Notes: a model not told the origin generated them from the sequence alone. DNA of 55,477 nucleotides from Lachnospiraceae bacterium (GCA_024698555.1 JAILRI010000089.1:1-55477); one strand, 5' to 3'; positions 44,439-53,254 are shown, numbered from the stretch's first letter. Translations and numbers: made by a program.

Positions 44439-45374
44439 TCATGTGTAATTTTTCTCAATAAACTCAGATACTTTCTTTCGGTATTCATCAGGATGAAGCG
44501 CAGCGCTCTGGGCGTGTTCGGCTCCCGGGCAAAGATATATCTCGCGGACGCCCTTTCCCAGTTTAACCATATCCTTTGACATATATGTGGGAACAAAAGT
44601 GTCTTTATCGCCGTGTATAAAAAGTATTGGACTCGCGGCTTTGATGACGCCAAGCTTCGGAGAAACATCTTTTATATCAAATTTACCGACGAGCTTTATC
44701 TTCAACGCCGCAAGCGGCACTATCGGAAATACAGGCAGATGATAAACATCCTTTACCAGATATCTGCAAAGCTCGGTAAGATCCGAATAGCCGCAGTCCG
44801 CAATAGTGAGCACCGGCCGGTCGTCAATTTCCAGATGGCTTAAGACCGTAGCGCTTCCCATGGATTCTCCGTAAGTGATGACCCTTGCATCACTGCCGAA
44901 TCTCTCATAGGCATAGTCCAGAATAGTTTTAAGATCCTCCCTTTCCAGAAAGCCCATAGTCGTCACCACACCTCTGGAATTATCACCGTGACCGCGGTGA
45001 TCATACAGTATACATGTAAATCCCAGATCATTAAGTAAAGCCGCATACCCGGTCATCACGATCTTGCCCGAGGTATAGCCGTGACAAAGTACCGCGACTT
45101 TACGGCTGTTTTCAGGTTTAACTGATATATCATTATTCATGATAAACCCGTGCAGATCATAACCGTACCGGGATCTTACACAAAAATCCTCCTTCCGGAT
45201 GCCCTCGATAAATTCGGGAGTAAACCTGCCGTAATCATAGGCCTCCTTCAAAAGGAATTCCTCATCATGCGCGTCGGGATGCATGATCATATCGGCAAAT
45301 TTGTTACTTATAAGCAATATGGCCGTAATGATCAGCAGTAAAATAATGATGGCAGCATATAAAACTATTCGCAA
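44439..45374 (-). CDS. Membrane-anchored alpha/beta hydrolase
   Basis: A 311-residue serine hydrolase. The N-terminus is one membrane helix (VLYAAIIILLLIITAILLI). The fold shows AVLCHGYTSGK (oxyanion region), YDHRGHGDNSRG, the nucleophile elbow TYGESMGSA, the acid in HGDKDTFVP and the catalytic His in GAEHAQS. It resembles the YqkD/BAAT-like esterase group; the substrate is unknown. The start is TTG at 45374 with AAGGGGGTG upstream. It lies 27 bases after a 51-residue membrane peptide gene and probably shares its message. Confidence 0.88.
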   Translation of the reverse strand: MRIVLYAAIIILLLIITAILLISNKFADMIMHPDAHDEEFLLKEAYDYGRFTPEFIEGIRKEDFCVRSRYGYDLHGFIMNNDISVKPENSRKVAVLCHGYTSGKIVMTGYAALLNDLGFTCILYDHRGHGDNSRGVVTTMGFLEREDLKTILDYAYERFGSDARVITYGESMGSATVLSHLEIDDRPVLTIADCGYSDLTELCRYLVKDVYHLPVFPIVPLAALKIKLVGKFDIKDVSPKLGVIKAASPILFIHGDKDTFVPTYMSKDMVKLGKGVREIYLCPGAEHAQSAALHPDEYRKKVSEFIEKNYT

Positions 45375-45401
45375 AAAAGCACCCCCTTTTGTACCTGTGC
45401 T

Positions 45402-45557
45402 TTAATCAGAGTTCCCGTTATTGATCAATTGCTGCTGGTATTGCTCACGCTGTGAGACATATACAGGTTTCTCCTCCTGTATGGAAATGATATAGACCAC
45501 AACCAGCGCGATAAGCGCAACCAGTGAAATGATCAGTGCTATCTTCGCTTTTTTCAT
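45402..45557 (-). CDS. Small single-helix membrane protein, 51 residues
   Basis: ATG 45557 opens a 51-codon frame with AGGAG 11 bases upstream. Residues 3-25 (KAKIALIISLVALIALVVVYIIS) form one membrane helix. A short charged and Gln-rich tail (SQREQYQQQLINN) follows. It begins one base after the stop of the HEAT-methyltransferase gene, inside that operon. I recognise no family. Its length, membrane helix and tight spacing support a real gene. Confidence 0.72.
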   Translation of the reverse strand: MKKAKIALIISLVALIALVVVYIISIQEEKPVYVSQREQYQQQLINNGNSD

Positions 45558-45558
45558 G

Positions 45559-47052
45559 TTACATCTTGCTCCTGTTAAATACGAAGTACCAGCTCTTCTC
45601 TACTTTTGATATCTCGAAGGATCTTATCAAACAGAATCCGCGTTTTGCCGCAGTTGTTTTAAACAGATCTTTATTGTGCGTATACACAAAAACATAACCG
45701 TCTATATCCAACAGCTCATCGGCCTTCCTGAAGAAAGTCTCAAAAAGCTTTTGAAGCTTCTCTTCAGGCCATGATGACGTAACCATGGGAGTATCGGCGT
45801 AAATCTCATCCACCTTATGCTCATGCTTGAAATCACTTATATCCCGTGTAATAAGCTCGGTCTTTTTTTCAAGACCGGCCGCTTTTATATTCGCATGTGC
45901 CGCCTTGACAGCCGGTCCGTAGATATCCACCCCATAAAGGAGCCTCGCCGGTTTGAAGGCATTTCTTTCGATCAGCAGGATGCCGCTTCCGCACATAAGA
46001 TCCATAACACATGCATTATCCCTGATCTGATCTGCTGATAGCCTGATCAGTAAAGCTGCCAGATATGGCTTGATACCGGTGGAAATGGTTTCCTTTCGAT
46101 ACAGGAATCTTTTATCCGGAAGAGTCCGCATGCCGATAAGAAGCTTTAATTTCCCGTCACTGCCTTCAATGATCCTGAATTCTGTCTCATAATCATCCAC
46201 CGAGTTGATAAGGGCCCATTTGGACTCCAGTTCCAGCGCCCCGGCCAGGCTCTTTTCAAAATCAGACTTATTCCCGGAATCCTTTGTTTTAGTCTTATAC
46301 TCCACTCTAAAATAGAACGGAGCATCCCCGTTGCTGTGTCTTTCACGAAGATACTCCACAATACCATGCTCACAGATGACACGAGCCGCTTCATAGGGAT
46401 CGGCGGTAAGTTCCATCTGAGAAGCCGGTACAAAAAGCAGCTCCGAATAAGTTCTGATATCGAGGACTTTCTCAAGATGCCGGGTCTTTATCATAACACC
46501 CGCGCTGAATTCCTTATGCGGTATAGTTCCCAGTTCTTTGCATGTAATATCCTTAAAATTCCTGTTGGTAAGCAGAACCGCTTCATTTACCAGATCAAAT
46601 CCAGTAAATTCATGCACTGTATGAAAATATGGTCTCAAAGCCACATTTAAGGCACGCATCTCACCTATCACATGTTTACGGTCTTCGGCAGCGATCTCAC
46701 TGTTCCTGATGTTTTCGGCAATGCCTGCGAGTTCGCCGGCGACCGGACTCAGATCAAGCTTTGACAGGGCCTCGATATATACAGCCTTATTATACTTAAT
46801 ACTGTCTTTCTTATACGATTCAAACAGTACCTGCAGGCAGTCCTGAGCTTTAAACTCTCCCAGGCAGAACGCGGCATTCTGGCGTACTTTTGGATCCTTA
46901 TCCTCCAGCAGCTTCTTTAAAATGCTTATCCGGCTCTCGTCAGCTTTAGAGCCGTCATCTTCTTTCAGGATTTTTTTCAGTTCCAGCAGCGAGGCACGCA
47001 GATCGCTGCCTTCGCTTAAGCTTTCAAATATAGCATTTATCCCTCTGCTCAA
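45559..47052 (-). CDS. HEAT-repeat protein fused to an RlmL/Trm14-like methyltransferase with altered motif IV
   Basis: A 497-residue protein starting at TTG 47052 (AAAGGGG upstream). Residues about 35-130 look like HEAT/ARM repeats (KKLLEDKDPKVRQNAAFCLGEF). Residues about 150-310 follow the THUMP-side layout of RlmL and Trm14 enzymes (FRVEYKT, then YRKETISTGIKPYLAALLIRLS). The C-terminal domain has the SAM loop DLMCGSGILLIERN. At the catalytic position, where relatives have NPPY or DPP, it reads ADTPMVTSS. The HEAT fusion and this change make simple rRNA or tRNA guanine methylation uncertain. It lies between a LiaF-like gene and the 51-residue peptide. Confidence 0.8.
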   Translation of the reverse strand: MSRGINAIFESLSEGSDLRASLLELKKILKEDDGSKADESRISILKKLLEDKDPKVRQNAAFCLGEFKAQDCLQVLFESYKKDSIKYNKAVYIEALSKLDLSPVAGELAGIAENIRNSEIAAEDRKHVIGEMRALNVALRPYFHTVHEFTGFDLVNEAVLLTNRNFKDITCKELGTIPHKEFSAGVMIKTRHLEKVLDIRTYSELLFVPASQMELTADPYEAARVICEHGIVEYLRERHSNGDAPFYFRVEYKTKTKDSGNKSDFEKSLAGALELESKWALINSVDDYETEFRIIEGSDGKLKLLIGMRTLPDKRFLYRKETISTGIKPYLAALLIRLSADQIRDNACVMDLMCGSGILLIERNAFKPARLLYGVDIYGPAVKAAHANIKAAGLEKKTELITRDISDFKHEHKVDEIYADTPMVTSSWPEEKLQKLFETFFRKADELLDIDGYVFVYTHNKDLFKTTAAKRGFCLIRSFEISKVEKSWYFVFNRSKM

Positions 47053-47068
47053 TTTATAACCCCTTTAG

Positions 47069-47569
47069 TCAGCCCTTATTGATCCTGATAGCACAGCAAT
47101 TGGCCTTAGCGGCGATGTAGATAACAGGCTCCTTTTTTTCCTCCTGTTCAAATTCATTTCTGACCGCGCACTTATTTAACAGACCGTCAAAGCTTACAGT
47201 GTATCCCTTGGGGATCGTTATGTTGATGGCGCTCATATTGGCCGTCAGGGTAATAAACGCGTCCTGCTTAAATGTAGCTTCACTTAAGTCAAGATTGATC
47301 GCGCTGAAGTTGGCCTTTGAAATGATACCTGCCACTCCGAATTCCCTGAGCGTAACATTCTGGCTGGCAAATATTCCTGAATATTCTTTAATATCACTGT
47401 CAACATTTTTGACCTGGCGCTTTTTTTCCAGGATGATATCTATCAGTTTGGCTATAGCTGCAGCAGCCGCTGTTACAGCCAGAACAAAGGCTGTTAATTT
47501 GGCTATTTTCTTCTTAAAGCCTTTTTTCGTGTTTTTCTTAACGTTTTCCTCTAAACTCTTCTTTGCCAT
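47069..47569 (-). CDS. Membrane-anchored protein with LiaF/toastrack-like C-terminal domain
   Basis: A 166-residue protein. A very basic start (KKSLEENVKKNTKKGFKKK) precedes one membrane helix (LTAFVLAVTAAAAAIAKLI). Residues about 60-166 form a repeating beta pattern (GVAGIISKANFSAINLDLSEA, ANMSAINITIPKGYTV) as in the C-terminal part of LiaF/YvqF cell-wall-stress proteins and adhesin-like DUF domains. It starts at ATG 47569 with GGAGGG upstream and ends 17 bases before the HEAT-methyltransferase gene. Its upstream region contains the second palindromic element. The function is unknown; a wall-stress role is only suggested by the fold. Confidence 0.7.
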   Translation of the reverse strand: MAKKSLEENVKKNTKKGFKKKIAKLTAFVLAVTAAAAAIAKLIDIILEKKRQVKNVDSDIKEYSGIFASQNVTLREFGVAGIISKANFSAINLDLSEATFKQDAFITLTANMSAINITIPKGYTVSFDGLLNKCAVRNEFEQEEKKEPVIYIAAKANCCAIRINKG

Positions 47570-47616
47570 ATATCAACCCTCCGTATATAGTTTTTTAATA
47601 TATCAGATTTTTTGAA

Positions 47617-47694
47617 GTAATTATTCATACCCCCGCCTCTCATCATGAACCGCCAAGCCCTCCGGCAATCCGGAAGGGGGGTAAGGATACTTAT
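47617..47694. repeat. Nested palindromic element, copy 2 (diverged or shortened)
   Basis: The left side (GTAATTATTCA, then C-rich sequence, CCTC-CATC, GAACCG-CAAGCC) aligns base for base with the left side of the element at 4086-4218, with roughly three quarters identity over some 45 bases. The outer C-tract (47630-47634) can pair with the G-tract at 47676-47681, and an inner CCGG-CAAT-CCGG hairpin replaces the perfect stem of copy 1. The A/T stem of copy 1 is missing. It lies upstream of the LiaF-like gene. Confidence 0.65.
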
Positions 47695-47729
47695 CTCCTA
47701 CACTACATATTAGCATATCATCACTTAAA

Positions 47730-47777
47730 AAACAAGGAGAAAGCGGTACAATATTTGACTACTGTACCGCTTTCTCC
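47730..47777 (-). terminator. Terminator after the DUF1015 gene
   Basis: GGAGAAAGCGGTACA (47736-47750) and TGTACCGCTTTCTCC (47763-47777) form a perfect 15-base-pair stem. On the minus strand TTGTTTTTT follows. It lies 25 bases after the stop. Confidence 0.95.
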
Positions 47778-47802
47778 AAGGAAAAAGGAAAGTAAAGATT
47801 AT

Positions 47803-49041
47803 CTAAAAACGATGAATGAACAGACCACTGCGGAGCTTCGGTTCAAACCATGTAGATTTCGGCGGCATGAGCATGCCGGCATCCGAAACCTCAAACAGCT
47901 CCTGAATGCTTGTAGGGTACATGGAAAACGCAACCTTCATATCTGTCTGTACCCTTCGTTCAAGCTCTGATAATCCTCTGATCCCGCCGATAAAATCGAT
48001 CCTCTTATCGGTACGGGGATCTTTGATCCCCAGTACGGGTTCAAGAAGATATTTCTGCAGTACAGAAACATCCAGACTCTCAACAGGATCTGCTGAGCCT
48101 GTAAGCTTGTCCTTTGCTTTCAGCAAGTACCACCTGCCCCCGAGATACATCCCATAATTGTACTTGGACGCAGGGCTTACAGGCGCATCCTGCTCGCTCA
48201 CATCAAAGCTTGCCCCAATCTTCTCCAAAAAAGTATTGTCATCAAGACCGTTAAGATCTTTAACTACTCTGTTATAAGGCATGATCATCAGCTGATCTTC
48301 CGGGAACAGAACAGAAAGGAAGAAGTTGAATTCCTCACTCCCGTCAAATCCGGGGTGTTCTTCTCTTCTCTTCAGACCAACCTTAACTGCCGAAGCAGCC
48401 CTGTGGTGTCCATCCGCAATATAGATACTGTCAGTGGAACCGAACTGCTCTTCGATACAGGCAATATCCTCCTTGCCCGATATCTTCCAGACATTATGAG
48501 AAATGCCGTCATCAGCCGTGAATGAATATACTGGCTTTTCTTCTTCTTTGATTCGATCCGTAATGTTACTGATTACTCTATTTGAACGATATGCCAGGAA
48601 TATCGGACCCGTCTGTGCGCTTAAGGTGTCAACGTGTCTTATTCTGTCCTGTTCTTTCTCTTCTCGCGTATTCTCGTGCTTTTTGATAACACCGTTCAGA
48701 TAATCGTCAATAGATGCGCATGCAACAATTCCGGTCTGATGACGGCCATTCATGATCAGTTCGTAAATGTAGTAGCACCGGTCGGTATCCTCAAAATAAA
48801 CTCCGGAACCGATCTGAGCTTCAAGCATCTCCAAAGCTTTCTCATAAACAGGCTTCGAATACATGTCGAAATCCTCAGGAAACTGGGATTCCGGCCTGTC
48901 AATACGTAAAAATGAAAGTTCGTCCTCCTTGCACTTCTCCCTGGCCTCCGCCCTGCTGTACACATCATAGGGAAGTGCCGCAACCCTGTGTGCAAGCTCC
49001 GGATCCGGTCTTACACACTTAAACGGCTTAACTGTAGCCAT
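47803..49041 (-). CDS. DUF1015 family protein
   Basis: A 412-residue cytoplasmic protein of the conserved DUF1015 family. Family landmarks are VKPFKCVRPDPELAHRVAALPYDVYS at the start, FLRIDRPE, YYIYEL, the IADGHHRAASA motif near residue 225, and LMIMPYNRVVKDLNG. The HH pair and acidic residues suggest a metal or phosphate site, but no reaction is established. ATG 49041 has GGAGG 5 bases before it; an in-frame start four codons earlier is not needed. In many Clostridia this gene lies near serine biosynthesis genes, but not here. A TATAAT (49125-49130) lies 80 bases upstream without a clear -35. Confidence 0.9.
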   Translation of the reverse strand: MATVKPFKCVRPDPELAHRVAALPYDVYSRAEAREKCKEDELSFLRIDRPESQFPEDFDMYSKPVYEKALEMLEAQIGSGVYFEDTDRCYYIYELIMNGRHQTGIVACASIDDYLNGVIKKHENTREEKEQDRIRHVDTLSAQTGPIFLAYRSNRVISNITDRIKEEEKPVYSFTADDGISHNVWKISGKEDIACIEEQFGSTDSIYIADGHHRAASAVKVGLKRREEHPGFDGSEEFNFFLSVLFPEDQLMIMPYNRVVKDLNGLDDNTFLEKIGASFDVSEQDAPVSPASKYNYGMYLGGRWYLLKAKDKLTGSADPVESLDVSVLQKYLLEPVLGIKDPRTDKRIDFIGGIRGLSELERRVQTDMKVAFSMYPTSIQELFEVSDAGMLMPPKSTWFEPKLRSGLFIHRF

Positions 49042-49175
49042 TGAAACCTCCAATCCAAAACAGAATACCGATTGGTGATTTCATACAAAAACCAACGTAT
49101 CAATACACTGTTTTTTGGAACAAAATTATAGTATCACAAAAAATTCAATTATGCAAGCAAATTTTGATATATTTT

Positions 49176-50225
49176 TCACAAAAGATCAGAGCTGCTGTCG
49201 GCTATAAATTCCCTGAATCTGCGAATGTATACAGCCGCTTCGTTCTCGTCGATAAATTTACCGAAGCTGTTTTCGCCGCCGGAATCAATACGGCTTCCGT
49301 CAGCACGTCTGCACCCTGCTACCACAAAGCTGCAGGTCTTCCTGTTGGCGGCGTTATCCCAGTCACTGAAGAGTTCCTTTTTTATGTGCTGATCCATCAC
49401 ACAGTTTATAAAATACGCTTTTCCGTAAGGTCTCCAGGGTCTGGCCAGATAAACAGTACCTGCCGGACAGTTTGACATAAAATGGCAATAAAGAAACAGA
49501 TAGCCGAATTCAAGCTTCTCATCGGTACTGGGCGCGCATACGTATCCCCGCAGCGCGTTTGATTTGTTGCCATCCCAGTCATTATCCACACTGTCGATCA
49601 TTTCCTTCATTCTGTGTTCAGCCACCGAATCATGTGAAAATATCGTGCAGTTTTCAAAAAGCACCGAAGCTCCGCCGAAGATAAAATCTATATCACCCTC
49701 GATATAGCAGTCTTTAAAATACTGTCTCGTAGGAGTACGCGGAAGATCGCCCTTTGGTCCGAAGCCCTCATTTTTACCGTGTTTGTTTGTTTCGGGAAGC
49801 GGAGCCGTAAACAACGTGTCCTGACGGGCAATGATCTTGCAGTTTTCGCAAAGGAACCCATTGCCGTCACTGTAAAGAGCCACTGCCTGACCGATCTTGA
49901 AACCAAAGCCGGCCTTATTCTCTATCGTAAGATTTCTGATGATGATATTATCGCCGTCAGTCCTGAGCACGGCGGTCTTAAAGGTTCCCCATTCATTACC
50001 GTCAGGATCCTTCATCCTGGCGTAATTACTGTCACTGATATAGACAACCTCCTGTGTATCACCCTCTATGGTGAGGTTGGAGCATTCAAACACAACGCTT
50101 TCAAAATACTCTCCGGGACGGATCATCAGAAGAGTTTTTTCACTCCCGCCCTTTAACGCTTCAGCCGCCTCGTTCAACGTTTTAAAATCACCGTTTCCCT
50201 CTGCGTCTACCGTAAATGTCCTCAT
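49176..50225 (-). CDS. Pectinesterase-family protein without signal peptide
   Basis: A 349-residue carbohydrate esterase family 8 enzyme. It has a right-handed beta-helix with the family sites: IRPGEYFESV, QAVALY, the first catalytic Asp in RQDTLF, the second in DIDFIFGGASVLFENC, and the Arg-Trp of LARPWRPYG. Pectinesterases remove methyl groups from pectin. The protein starts MRTFTVDAEGNGDF, already inside the catalytic fold, so it has no export signal and should be cytoplasmic, acting on imported pectin oligomers. GGGGGA precedes the ATG. It lies between pdp and DUF1015 on the same strand, not in a visible pectin cluster. Confidence 0.92.
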   Translation of the reverse strand: MRTFTVDAEGNGDFKTLNEAAEALKGGSEKTLLMIRPGEYFESVVFECSNLTIEGDTQEVVYISDSNYARMKDPDGNEWGTFKTAVLRTDGDNIIIRNLTIENKAGFGFKIGQAVALYSDGNGFLCENCKIIARQDTLFTAPLPETNKHGKNEGFGPKGDLPRTPTRQYFKDCYIEGDIDFIFGGASVLFENCTIFSHDSVAEHRMKEMIDSVDNDWDGNKSNALRGYVCAPSTDEKLEFGYLFLYCHFMSNCPAGTVYLARPWRPYGKAYFINCVMDQHIKKELFSDWDNAANRKTCSFVVAGCRRADGSRIDSGGENSFGKFIDENEAAVYIRRFREFIADSSSDLL

Positions 50226-50262
50226 ATTTTAAATATCCCCCAAAAACCATTAACTAAGATAA

Positions 50263-51642
50263 TTATCCCTCAAACCGGATCTCATTGCCTGTCGCGGCCT
50301 GTTCACGCACCCACTGATCCTCAAACAGTATCTTGCCGTCACTGACCACACCGTATACATGCATGGGCAGTTTATCAGGCTTCTCTCCGATCTCGTACGC
50401 CAAAATAAGCCTTTCCTTTGCGGCTTCCAGCTTATCCCGGTCATTGGCATGAATGACCGCCAAGGGCTCACCCTTTTTAACAGGATCGCCGATCTTTTTT
50501 TCAATGATCAGACCTACAGCATGATCGATCACATCCTCTTTCTTTTCCCTGCCTCCGCCGAGTATCAGCGACGCGATACCGACATCATCGGTCTTTATCG
50601 AACGCACAAAGCCTTCTTTGGGACTTAAGATCTCCTCAACATACGCCGCCTTTTCAAATTTGTCGGTATCGTAGATATATGAAGGATCACCGCCCTGAGC
50701 CTCGACCATCTCGGCAAATTTCTTTAAAGCGCTGCCGTCTTCAATGGTCTTTTCCAGCATTTCTCTTGCTTCTTCGGGAGTTTTGGCATGGCCTGTACCA
50801 TATACCATGTACTGTCCGAGCACCAGCGCGTCTTCCATCAGATCCTCGGGAGCATCGCCCTTAAGCGCGTTTATGGCCTCTATAACTTCAAGCGTATTGC
50901 CCACGGCACGTCCCAGGGGTTGGTTCATATCCGTAACAACACCGTAGGTCTTGCGGCCTGCGCCGTTTCCTATCTCTACCATAGCCGAAGCCAGCGCGAA
51001 GGAATCCTTTATGGTCTTCATAAATGCGCCCGATCCGGTCTTTACATCCAGCACGATCACATCCGCGCCGCTGGCCAGTTTTTTGCTCATGATACTGGAA
51101 GCGATAAGAGGAAGCGAACTCACGGTAGCAGTAACATCACGCAGTGCATATATCTTCTTATCCGCGGGAGCTAAGTCGGCGGTCTGGCCCGCAACAGCAA
51201 ATTTCAGCCGGTTAACGTCATCAAAAAATTTTTCGGTGGAAATGGAGGTATTAAAGCCCGGAATACTCTCCAGTTTGTCTATGGTGCCGCCGGTATGTCC
51301 AAGCCCCCTGCCGGACATCTTCGCAACAGGTATGCCCAAAGCAGCAACCATGGCGCCTATTACCAGAGTAGTCTTGTCACCGACTCCTCCGGTACTGTGC
51401 TTATCCACCTTGACGCCCCTGATCGGAGAAAGATCGAGCATATCACCGCTGTGCGCCATGGCCAGCGTCATCTCGACAGTTTCCTCCTTATCCATACCGT
51501 TTAGGCATACAGCCATCAGGAAAGCGGACATCTGATAATCCGGAATCTCACCTTTGGTAAAGCCGTCTACCAGAAAATGTATCTCTTCCTTCGTAAGTTT
51601 GTTTTTGGTACGTTTCTTATCGATAATATCATACATCCGCAT
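50263..51642 (-). CDS. pdp: Pyrimidine-nucleoside phosphorylase
   Basis: A 459-residue enzyme that splits uridine and thymidine with phosphate to base and ribose 1-phosphate. MRMYDIIDKKR opens it. The phosphate-binding VDKHSTGGVGDKTT, the signature SGRGLGHTGGTIDKLES and DVKTGSGAFM are all present. It is slightly longer than the common 430-440 residues, mainly at the C-terminal end. GGAGG lies 9 bases before the ATG. It follows miaB by 45 bases. No other nucleoside-salvage gene (deoC, cdd) is visible. Confidence 0.96.
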   Translation of the reverse strand: MRMYDIIDKKRTKNKLTKEEIHFLVDGFTKGEIPDYQMSAFLMAVCLNGMDKEETVEMTLAMAHSGDMLDLSPIRGVKVDKHSTGGVGDKTTLVIGAMVAALGIPVAKMSGRGLGHTGGTIDKLESIPGFNTSISTEKFFDDVNRLKFAVAGQTADLAPADKKIYALRDVTATVSSLPLIASSIMSKKLASGADVIVLDVKTGSGAFMKTIKDSFALASAMVEIGNGAGRKTYGVVTDMNQPLGRAVGNTLEVIEAINALKGDAPEDLMEDALVLGQYMVYGTGHAKTPEEAREMLEKTIEDGSALKKFAEMVEAQGGDPSYIYDTDKFEKAAYVEEILSPKEGFVRSIKTDDVGIASLILGGGREKKEDVIDHAVGLIIEKKIGDPVKKGEPLAVIHANDRDKLEAAKERLILAYEIGEKPDKLPMHVYGVVSDGKILFEDQWVREQAATGNEIRFEG

Positions 51643-51687
51643 AAGTTCTTTCCTCCAATTAATTTTTTATTCGGGTATCAGCCCGGT

Positions 51688-53175
51688 TTATTCTTCGATG
51701 CTGCCCAGAAAGTAAAATCCCCTGCACTCGTCAAGCTTAACATTTAACAGCTTCCCTATCATATCGGGACAGCCTTTAAAATGTACCAGCAGATTGTTTT
51801 CAAGTCTTCCGGTAAGCATACATGAATGCCCGTCGTTTGGCTCCCTGTCAAGCTCCTCCACAAGGACTTCAACCGTTTTCCCCGCAAGAGATGAGGCCCT
51901 TTTTTCCGAGGATCTCTGTATCACTTCCAGCAGCCTGTCAAATCGTTCCTTTACGACATCATCCGGCACCTGCTCCTCCATCGCCGCAGCCGGAGTCCCT
52001 GTACGCTTTGAGTATATAAATGTAAAAGCGCTGTCAAACCCGACCTCTTCGCAAAGCTTTAATGTATCTGAAAAATCCTCTTCGGTCTCCGTCGGAAATC
52101 CGACTATGATATCTGTAGTGATCGCGATATCCGGCATGGCGTCGCGCAGCTTCCCGATCAGCTTCATATAATCGGCAGCGGTATAATGCCTGTTCATGGC
52201 TTTAAGGATACGATCGCTTCCGGATTGGACCGGAAGATGTATATGCCTGCATATGTGTCGTGAATGGGCCATTACATCGATCAGTTCATCCGATAAGTCC
52301 TTCGGATGCGAAGTCATAAAACGTATTCTTTTGATGCCATCGATCGAATCTGCCTGCTTTAGCAGCTCAGCAAAACTTATGGGATCCTCCAGCCCCTTAC
52401 CGTAGGAGTTTACATTCTGTCCAAGCAGCATGACCTCTACGATCCCGTTTGAGACCATATCCCGGATTTCTTTCAGGATATCCGCGTATTTACGGCTTCG
52501 CTCCCGTCCCCTGACATAGGGAACGATGCAGTAGGTGCAGAAATTATTGCAGCCGAACATAATATTGACGCCGGCTTTGAATTTATACTTCAGTACTGAG
52601 GGCAGTTCCTCCACGATCCGGTCGGTATCCTTCCATATATCGATGACCATTCGGTGCCTGTGCTCAGCCCTATTATCACTGAGCCTGTTCCCGTAAACCT
52701 TCCACAACAGCTCCGCCAGCTTATAGATATTGTGCGTGCCAAAGATCAGGTCTACAAAACGGTAGCTGTTCTTTATCTTTTCCACTGCCACCGCTTCCTG
52801 CATCATACATCCGCACAGTGCGATCAGCATATCGGGATTTTGTTTTTTGAGCTTGCCCAGGTACCCGATACGTCCATATACCTTGGTATTCGCGTTTTCC
52901 CTGACTGTGCAGGTATTATATATCACTATATCGGCTTTTTCACTCTCCTCGGCTTCAAAGCCTATCGCCTCCAGCACCCCCTCCAGCTTCTCGGAATCCT
53001 TGAAATTCATCTGACAGCCGAAGGTCTCCACATGGTATTTTAATTTTCTGCCTTTCACGGCAGCCAGCTTGGCAACCAGTTTCCTGCATTTCGCCATGTA
53101 ATGATACTGCCGATGCGGCTCGCTCTCAGGCGCTTGCAGACCGGTATCTATATTATCCAAATTCAGATCGAACAT
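51688..53175 (-). CDS. miaB: tRNA-2-methylthio-N6-dimethylallyladenosine synthase MiaB
   Basis: A 495-residue radical-SAM methylthiotransferase acting on A37 of tRNAs that read codons starting with U. The UPF0004 domain supplies three cysteines for one cluster (ETFGCQMNFKD, TCTVREN, ALCGCMMQE). The radical-SAM site is CNNFCTYC, with VPYVRGRERSR after it, and a TRAM domain ends the protein. It has an N-terminal extension of about 60 residues before the first cysteine motif, as in B. subtilis. The AAGGT ribosome site is weak. A strong leader hairpin lies upstream. Confidence 0.96.
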   Translation of the reverse strand: MFDLNLDNIDTGLQAPESEPHRQYHYMAKCRKLVAKLAAVKGRKLKYHVETFGCQMNFKDSEKLEGVLEAIGFEAEESEKADIVIYNTCTVRENANTKVYGRIGYLGKLKKQNPDMLIALCGCMMQEAVAVEKIKNSYRFVDLIFGTHNIYKLAELLWKVYGNRLSDNRAEHRHRMVIDIWKDTDRIVEELPSVLKYKFKAGVNIMFGCNNFCTYCIVPYVRGRERSRKYADILKEIRDMVSNGIVEVMLLGQNVNSYGKGLEDPISFAELLKQADSIDGIKRIRFMTSHPKDLSDELIDVMAHSRHICRHIHLPVQSGSDRILKAMNRHYTAADYMKLIGKLRDAMPDIAITTDIIVGFPTETEEDFSDTLKLCEEVGFDSAFTFIYSKRTGTPAAAMEEQVPDDVVKERFDRLLEVIQRSSEKRASSLAGKTVEVLVEELDREPNDGHSCMLTGRLENNLLVHFKGCPDMIGKLLNVKLDECRGFYFLGSIEE

Positions 53176-53215
53176 ATACGTTACTTACCTTAAAAGCCTC
53201 CCAATATTTGCCAAT

Positions 53216-53254
53216 ATGTACAAAATTTTCATGCGAGCATGAAATTTTGTACAT
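53216..53254 (-). promoter_or_regulatory. Long hairpin in the miaB leader
   Basis: ATGTACAAAATTTTCATGC (53216-53234) pairs with GCATGAAATTTTGTACAT (53237-53254), differing by one A, around a two-base GA between the arms. It lies between the promoter and the miaB ribosome site, with no U-tract after it on the minus strand. It may stabilise the message, bind a regulator or be a small palindromic insertion. Confidence 0.65.
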
